The notes under the pieces are model-generated. The model made no database searches. It worked only from the letters and a program-made list of their open reading frames with translations, and was not told where the DNA came from. Shown here piece by piece: positions 7,930 through 10,480 of a stretch of 10,480 nucleotides of DNA; position 1 is the first letter of the stretch, and each line of letters opens with the position of its first letter. Origin of the DNA: Anaerobacillus sp. (GTDB lineage: Bacteria > Bacillota > Bacilli > Bacillales_H > Anaerobacillaceae); NCBI GenBank assembly GCA_007120055.1, contig SKOL01000441.1, forward strand, positions 1 through 10,480. Reading direction: 5' to 3'. Made by a program: the position numbers and the translations under genes.

Positions 7930-8057
7930 CTAAACTCCTTCTAGTTTTGACAAAATTTTTTCAAATTCCACATAAAACATCAAAATATCTTCATTCTTTA
8001 TTTTTTTGGGCCTTTCGTTTTCATCCCTGCCCTTCTTTGAATTTTCCCTAAATGTCT
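7930..8057 (-). pseudogene. Displaced C-terminal third of the yqxD-family gene
   Basis: After the TAG at 8056-8058, the frame starting with AGA (8055-8057) reads RHLGKIQRRAG then MKTKGPKK and stops at TAA (7998-8000). From the A7 run (minus strand, 8001-8007) the original frame resumes with IKNEDILMFYVEFEKIL and SKLEGV and ends at TAG 7930-7932. Joining the three pieces with one base removed near 8061-8064 and one A added in the A7 run gives a protein of about 153 aa. Its C-terminus then reads like a normal family member (RHL, RRAG, KTKGPK, ED, F). No ribosome site or start codon precedes the tail, so it is not an independent gene. Confidence 0.8.
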
Positions 8058-8391
8058 AGTAAAACAAAAGTTCATTCATATCCTCTTCAAGAAAAATTTT
8101 CCCCCGAAGTGAAATTACGTTAACCCCTTTTGGGAGCAGCAGGCCTGCTAACCCATGATCTTGGGTAACAACGACATCACCACGATGACAATGGTTAACT
8201 ATATACAGATCTGCTTCTTCCGCTCGCGAGTCTACTGTCACTAACTTTGCTCCTAACGACGGATTTATTTCATGTGCGTAGGAAGCAACAAAGATAAGTT
8301 TTTTGTTATACTTTTTGCATAGATGACCGATCTCTTCTTTTACAGGACAGGAATCAGCATCGACATAAACCGTCAGAACATCATTTCGCAT
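8056..8391 (-). CDS. yqxD: YaiI/YqxD family (DUF188, UPF0178) protein, truncated by frameshift
   Basis: The open frame gives 111 aa, but the family is normally about 150 aa. The N-terminal PIN-like core is intact: VDADSCPVK (10-18), EEADLYI (58-64) and VVTQDHGLAGLLLPKGV (74-90). The frame ends in TAG right after ELLFY. One base further on, the +1 frame continues with RHLGKIQRRAG and KTKGPKK, the conserved family C-terminus, so the stop results from an extra base (most simply one T in the run at 8061-8064). The molecular function of the family is not well established. Initiation also looks weak: aggtgat lies about 15 bases from the ATG, with no closer Shine-Dalgarno. Position upstream of dnaG matches B. 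subtilis yqxD. It could be a recent pseudogene, a sequencing error or a recoded gene. Confidence 0.85.
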   Translation of the reverse strand: MRNDVLTVYVDADSCPVKEEIGHLCKKYNKKLIFVASYAHEINPSLGAKLVTVDSRAEEADLYIVNHCHRGDVVVTQDHGLAGLLLPKGVNVISLRGKIFLEEDMNELLFY

Positions 8392-8635
8392 AATTGATTA
8401 TTCTACATCACCTATAGGAATCCTTCTTTTTAATGTTTTAAGTAGAAATTACCACCTTTTTAAACTAATTAAATGTATGAACAGTTTTTTATCTATAAAA
8501 TACTTCATCTACTATCATTACCAAAAACTATAGAATAAGTCTTGACTTTTTTAATTTATTTGTTCTAGTTCAAGATTATGCATAATTTTTGATCACAATA
8601 TTTCATTATAAGCTATTTTTTTAATTCTAGCCATC
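8392..8635. other. AT-rich intergenic region upstream of the yqxD-family gene
   Basis: No convincing gene. Short open frames exist (for example a plus-strand ATG at about 8474) but none has a ribosome site. On the minus strand, toward yqxD, there is a TATAAT-like box near 8605-8610, and a TTGATG lies upstream of it at a spacing of about 21 bases, too wide for a normal sigma-A promoter. I see no riboswitch or tRNA. Confidence 0.4.
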
Positions 8636-8665
8636 AAAAAAACTCACCGATTGGTGAGTTTTTTT
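8636..8665. terminator. Perfect 13-bp bidirectional terminator
   Basis: Seven A plus ctcacc (8636-8648) pair exactly with ggtgag plus seven T (8653-8665) around a gatt loop. On the minus strand it would end any transcript passing the ppsR-side hairpin at 8736-8780. Confidence 0.85.
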
Positions 8666-8735
8666 ATAAATCTAGAGAATAAGCCTTATTTTAAGAACTT
8701 TTCAAAAAAATTATTACTTTTAGCTTTGGGGTCAT

Positions 8736-8780
8736 GGGGCTGTCCCATAAGTGTCTGACACTTTCTTTTTGGACAGCCCC
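8736..8780 (-). terminator. Palindromic hairpin after ppsR, GTGTCTGACAC type
   Basis: Arms ggggctgtcc (8736-8745) and ggacagcccc (8771-8780) enclose a second small palindrome, aagtgtc-t-gacactt (8749-8763). It lies 28 bases beyond the ppsR stop and could act as its first terminator, although no long T run follows on the minus strand. The inner GTGTCTGACAC is the same word found twice in the element at 3539-3663. Confidence 0.6.
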
Positions 8781-8808
8781 TTTCACTCCTATAATTTCTT
8801 AGCTTTGG

Positions 8809-9624
8809 TTATTTACCACTAAACATATTCCAAATCAGGTTTGCAGTTTCTTCTACAGCTTTATTAGATACATCAATAACAGGGCAACCTATTTTAGACA
8901 TGATCTTTTCAGCATACTCAAGCTCAACTTTTATTCTTTCAACATTGGCATATGTAGCTTCTGCTTTTAGGCCCAAAGCTTTTAACCGTTCAGCTCTTAT
9001 ATCGTTTAACTTTTCAGGACTAATCGTAAGACCGACACACTTCTTTGGTGATACACTGAATAGTTCTGCAGGTGGTTCAACCTCAGGAACTAAAGGGACG
9101 TTAGCAACTTTCAAACGTTTATGGGCCAAATATTGAGAAAGCGGGGTTTTCGATGTTCTTGATACGCCCACTAATATAACATCAGCTCTCATAATCCCTC
9201 TCGGGTCTCTTCCATCATCATATTTAACTGCAAATTCAATTGCTTCAACTTTTCTAAAGTAATCCTCATCTAATTTATGGACAAGTCCTGGTTCGTAACG
9301 TGGTTGTTTATTTGTTAAATCTTGGATTTTACCAATCATTGGTCCAATAATATCAACCGTAGTTACTCCTGCCTTATTTGCTTGATCAATTAAATATTGT
9401 TTTTTATCAGGTATTACTAAAGTAAAAGCAATAATTGCATTTACTTCCTTAGCTAACGTAATAACTTCTTCGATCGTTTCCTCATCTTCTACATAAGGAA
9501 TTCGTCGAATATCTATGTTCGAGTGATTAAATTGACTTGCAGCAGCTTTTACTACTAACTCTGCAGTTTCCCCTACAGAATCTGAAACTACATAAACAAT
9601 GGGGTGGTTATTAATTACTTGCAT
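8809..9624 (-). CDS. ppsR: PPDK regulatory protein (bifunctional kinase/pyrophosphorylase), YqfL type
   Basis: DUF299 family. These proteins phosphorylate (with ADP) and dephosphorylate (with Pi) a threonine in pyruvate phosphate dikinase or PEP synthetase, switching PEP formation on and off. From ATG 9624 it is 271 aa, with N-terminal [20 protein letters not shown] and the P-loop-like GVSRTSKT (153-160). Further conserved stretches are [15 protein letters not shown] and, near the end, [16 protein letters not shown]. The start is set by gtggaggt (9629-9636), four to five bases upstream. The longer frame to 9690 only reads through repeat copy B, which encodes the spurious first residues [13 protein letters not shown]. 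It lies downstream of ccpN, as in B. subtilis, where CcpN and YqfL are linked to control of gluconeogenic genes. Confidence 0.94.
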   Translation of the reverse strand: MQVINNHPIVYVVSDSVGETAELVVKAAASQFNHSNIDIRRIPYVEDEETIEEVITLAKEVNAIIAFTLVIPDKKQYLIDQANKAGVTTVDIIGPMIGKIQDLTNKQPRYEPGLVHKLDEDYFRKVEAIEFAVKYDDGRDPRGIMRADVILVGVSRTSKTPLSQYLAHKRLKVANVPLVPEVEPPAELFSVSPKKCVGLTISPEKLNDIRAERLKALGLKAEATYANVERIKVELEYAEKIMSKIGCPVIDVSNKAVEETANLIWNMFSGK

Positions 9625-9628
9625 TTCT

Positions 9629-9636
9629 ACCTCCAC
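9629..9636 (-). promoter_or_regulatory. Shine-Dalgarno site that fixes the ppsR start
   Basis: Reads gtggaggt on the minus strand and precedes ATG 9622-9624 ([13 protein letters not shown]). Family alignment from memory starts at the same point. It shows that the in-frame codons out to 9690 are not coding. Confidence 0.8.
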
Positions 9637-9656
9637 TTTAAATTTATTAATTGAGT

Positions 9657-9766
9657 GAATTTCATAATTACCAAAAATGAGCCACATCACGCAAATATAG
9701 TTTGCGAATGGTTTTGACGCAACTATATATTGATCTTAGTGGCGAGAATAATAAATTATGAAATTC
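9657..9766 (-). repeat. Palindromic repeat element, copy B (110 bp, longer form)
   Basis: Ends GAATTTCATAATT (9657-9669) and AATTATGAAATTC (9754-9766) are the same 13-bp inverted ends as copy A, and the copy lies in the opposite orientation. Internal pairing continues with gccac (about 9681-9685) and gtggc (about 9739-9743). A central hairpin (atatagtttgcg with cgcaactatat, one bulged base) is missing from copy A. It fills most of the ccpN-ppsR spacer and supplies the false upstream start codons of ppsR. It has no coding capacity. It may be a MITE-like element or a structured RNA processing site. Confidence 0.85.
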
Positions 9767-9798
9767 ATTAAATAAACTAATATTTTTGCCCTACTAAA

Positions 9799-10443
9799 TT
9801 ATTCGTCATTAGCAAGATCAACAAGTGCCTTAGTTATGTTTGTTTTCGTGATACGACCAACAACTTCATAACTAGTACCGTCACTCGATTTGACTACCGG
9901 AAGAGCATCAATTTGCTTTTCGATCAGTTTTTTTGCAACATCAATAATTAAATCGTCTTTATAACAAATCGTTAAATTAGGCATTCTTGTCATAATAATA
10001 TTAACTGGTACTGTTTCAAGGACTTGTTTTCCAAGGCTTGCCCTTAATAAGTCCTTCCTTGATAATATCCCTACAAGAGATGATGACTCATCTACGACGA
10101 ACAATGTCCCTACGTCTTCTAAGAACATTGTACATATAGCATCGTAAACAGACGAGGACTCTTTCACGACCACAGGGATCGATTGATATTGTTTAACCGT
10201 TAATTTCATCACTTTTTCGGCCAATAACTGTTTTCCGCTTTTTCCAGTATAAAAATAACCAACTCTAGGGCGGGCATCTAAGTAACCTGCCATTGTCAAA
10301 ATTGCTAAATCTGGCCGTAACGTTGCCCTAGTAAGTGATAGCTTTTCTGCTATCTGTTCTCCTGTAATAGGACCGTTATCCTTTACAATTTCAAGTATTC
10401 GTTCTTGCCTATTATTTAGTTCTATTTTCCTCACCGCCTCCAT
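9799..10443 (-). CDS. ccpN: Transcriptional repressor CcpN (HTH plus two CBS domains)
   Basis: In B. subtilis CcpN represses gapB, pckA and the small RNA gene sr1 under glycolytic conditions. The 214-aa product (from ATG 10443) has an N-terminal DNA-binding winged helix (NRQERILEIV, GPITGEQIAEKL, TRATLRPDLAILTM). Two CBS nucleotide-binding domains follow, at about 83-140 (VYDAICTMFLEDVGTLFVVD) and 146-210 (IIMTRMPNLTIC, EKQIDALPVV). The start is uncertain. ATG 10443 has no Shine-Dalgarno. GTG 10434 aligns with the B. subtilis N-terminus (VRKIELN against MSTIELN as I recall it), but ggagg ends only two bases before it. The frame continues to a TTG at 10461 that lies inside the repeat at the window edge. 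ppsR follows after 174 bases occupied by repeat copy B. Confidence 0.94.
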   Translation of the reverse strand: MEAVRKIELNNRQERILEIVKDNGPITGEQIAEKLSLTRATLRPDLAILTMAGYLDARPRVGYFYTGKSGKQLLAEKVMKLTVKQYQSIPVVVKESSSVYDAICTMFLEDVGTLFVVDESSSLVGILSRKDLLRASLGKQVLETVPVNIIMTRMPNLTICYKDDLIIDVAKKLIEKQIDALPVVKSSDGTSYEVVGRITKTNITKALVDLANDE

Positions 10444-10448
10444 AACAT

Positions 10449-10480
10449 TAGAAAAGCGCAAGCGACTTGGTCACGAGCGA
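10449..10480 (+). repeat. Bacillus-type intergenic repeat, copy 3 (cut by window edge)
   Basis: Reads tagaaaagcg, caagcgacttgg, tcacgagcga. It matches the start of copy 2 at 182-213 (tagaaaagcgg, aagtgccttgg, then cga) with scattered differences. It begins about 5 bases upstream of the ccpN ATG and continues past the window end. Its reverse strand supplies the apparent upstream extension of the ccpN frame. Confidence 0.6.

Noticed and set aside
8056..8058. TAG in the yqxD-family gene as a readthrough or pyrrolysine codon
   Set aside because: Reading straight on in the same frame gives a poor match to the family (ENSKKGRDENERP), while the +1 frame gives the conserved RHL, RRAG and KTKGPK residues. 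A frameshift explains it better than codon reassignment.
8474..8540. Short plus-strand open frame starting MYEQFF
   Set aside because: About 20 codons, no Shine-Dalgarno site, in AT-rich non-coding sequence.
8900..9136. Plus-strand open frame inside ppsR
   Set aside because: Antisense shadow of a conserved gene, with no ribosome site.
9625..9690. Upstream extension of ppsR ([13 protein letters not shown]...)
   Set aside because: It is encoded by repeat copy B. The real ribosome site and family N-terminus are at 9624.
1..10480. CRISPR array, tRNA, rRNA, prophage or defence genes
   Set aside because: No regularly spaced identical repeats, no cloverleaf sequences and no phage or defence-type proteins are visible. 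The block is a conserved housekeeping neighbourhood.

Overview
The window is a low-GC Bacillaceae chromosome segment. It carries the conserved housekeeping cluster known from Bacillus subtilis as ccpN - ppsR(yqfL) - yqxD - dnaG - sigA - cccA - trmK(yqfN) - yqfO, all on the minus strand. Converging on this cluster from the left is ispH (yqfP) on the plus strand. Several proteins are near-identical in architecture to the B. subtilis ones; the sigma factor from its well-supported start is 371 aa, which I recall as the B. subtilis SigA length. The small cytochrome c has a very acidic linker, which would fit an alkaliphilic Bacillaceae lineage; that is inference only.

Layout, left to right. 1-63 is the 3' end of an unrecognised plus-strand reading frame. 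60-277 holds two tandem copies of a Bacillus-type intergenic repeat and a strong terminator. 278-542 is the ispH upstream region, with degenerate tandem repeats, a good promoter and a GTG start. ispH (543-1481) ends at a bidirectional terminator. A palindromic repeat (copy A, 1558-1638) then abuts the yqfO stop codon. Next come yqfO and trmK (overlapping, one operon), a long palindromic element (3539-3663), cccA, a gene for an unrecognised five-helix membrane protein, sigA and dnaG. After these come a damaged yqxD/yaiI-family gene, a 417-base gap with terminators, ppsR, a second and longer copy of the palindromic repeat (copy B, 9657-9766), ccpN, and a third copy of the Bacillus-type repeat running off the right edge.

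Functionally, dnaG and sigA form the primase / housekeeping sigma pair. trmK and yqfO are a tRNA methyltransferase and a Nif3-family metal protein. ccpN and ppsR belong to the control of gluconeogenesis and of PEP/pyruvate interconversion. ispH makes isoprenoid precursors.

The genes are ordinary for this lineage. The most interesting points are not genes. First, the yqxD-family gene has its C-terminal third displaced by two compensating single-base shifts, each in a homopolymer run, and the second run is an in-register A7 slippery heptamer. Second, two inverted copies of a palindromic element sit at the two ends of the minus-strand block, one with a clean 28-base deletion between short direct repeats. 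Third, a GTGTCTGACAC-bearing family of palindromes serves as terminators. I did not find an undescribed multi-gene system.
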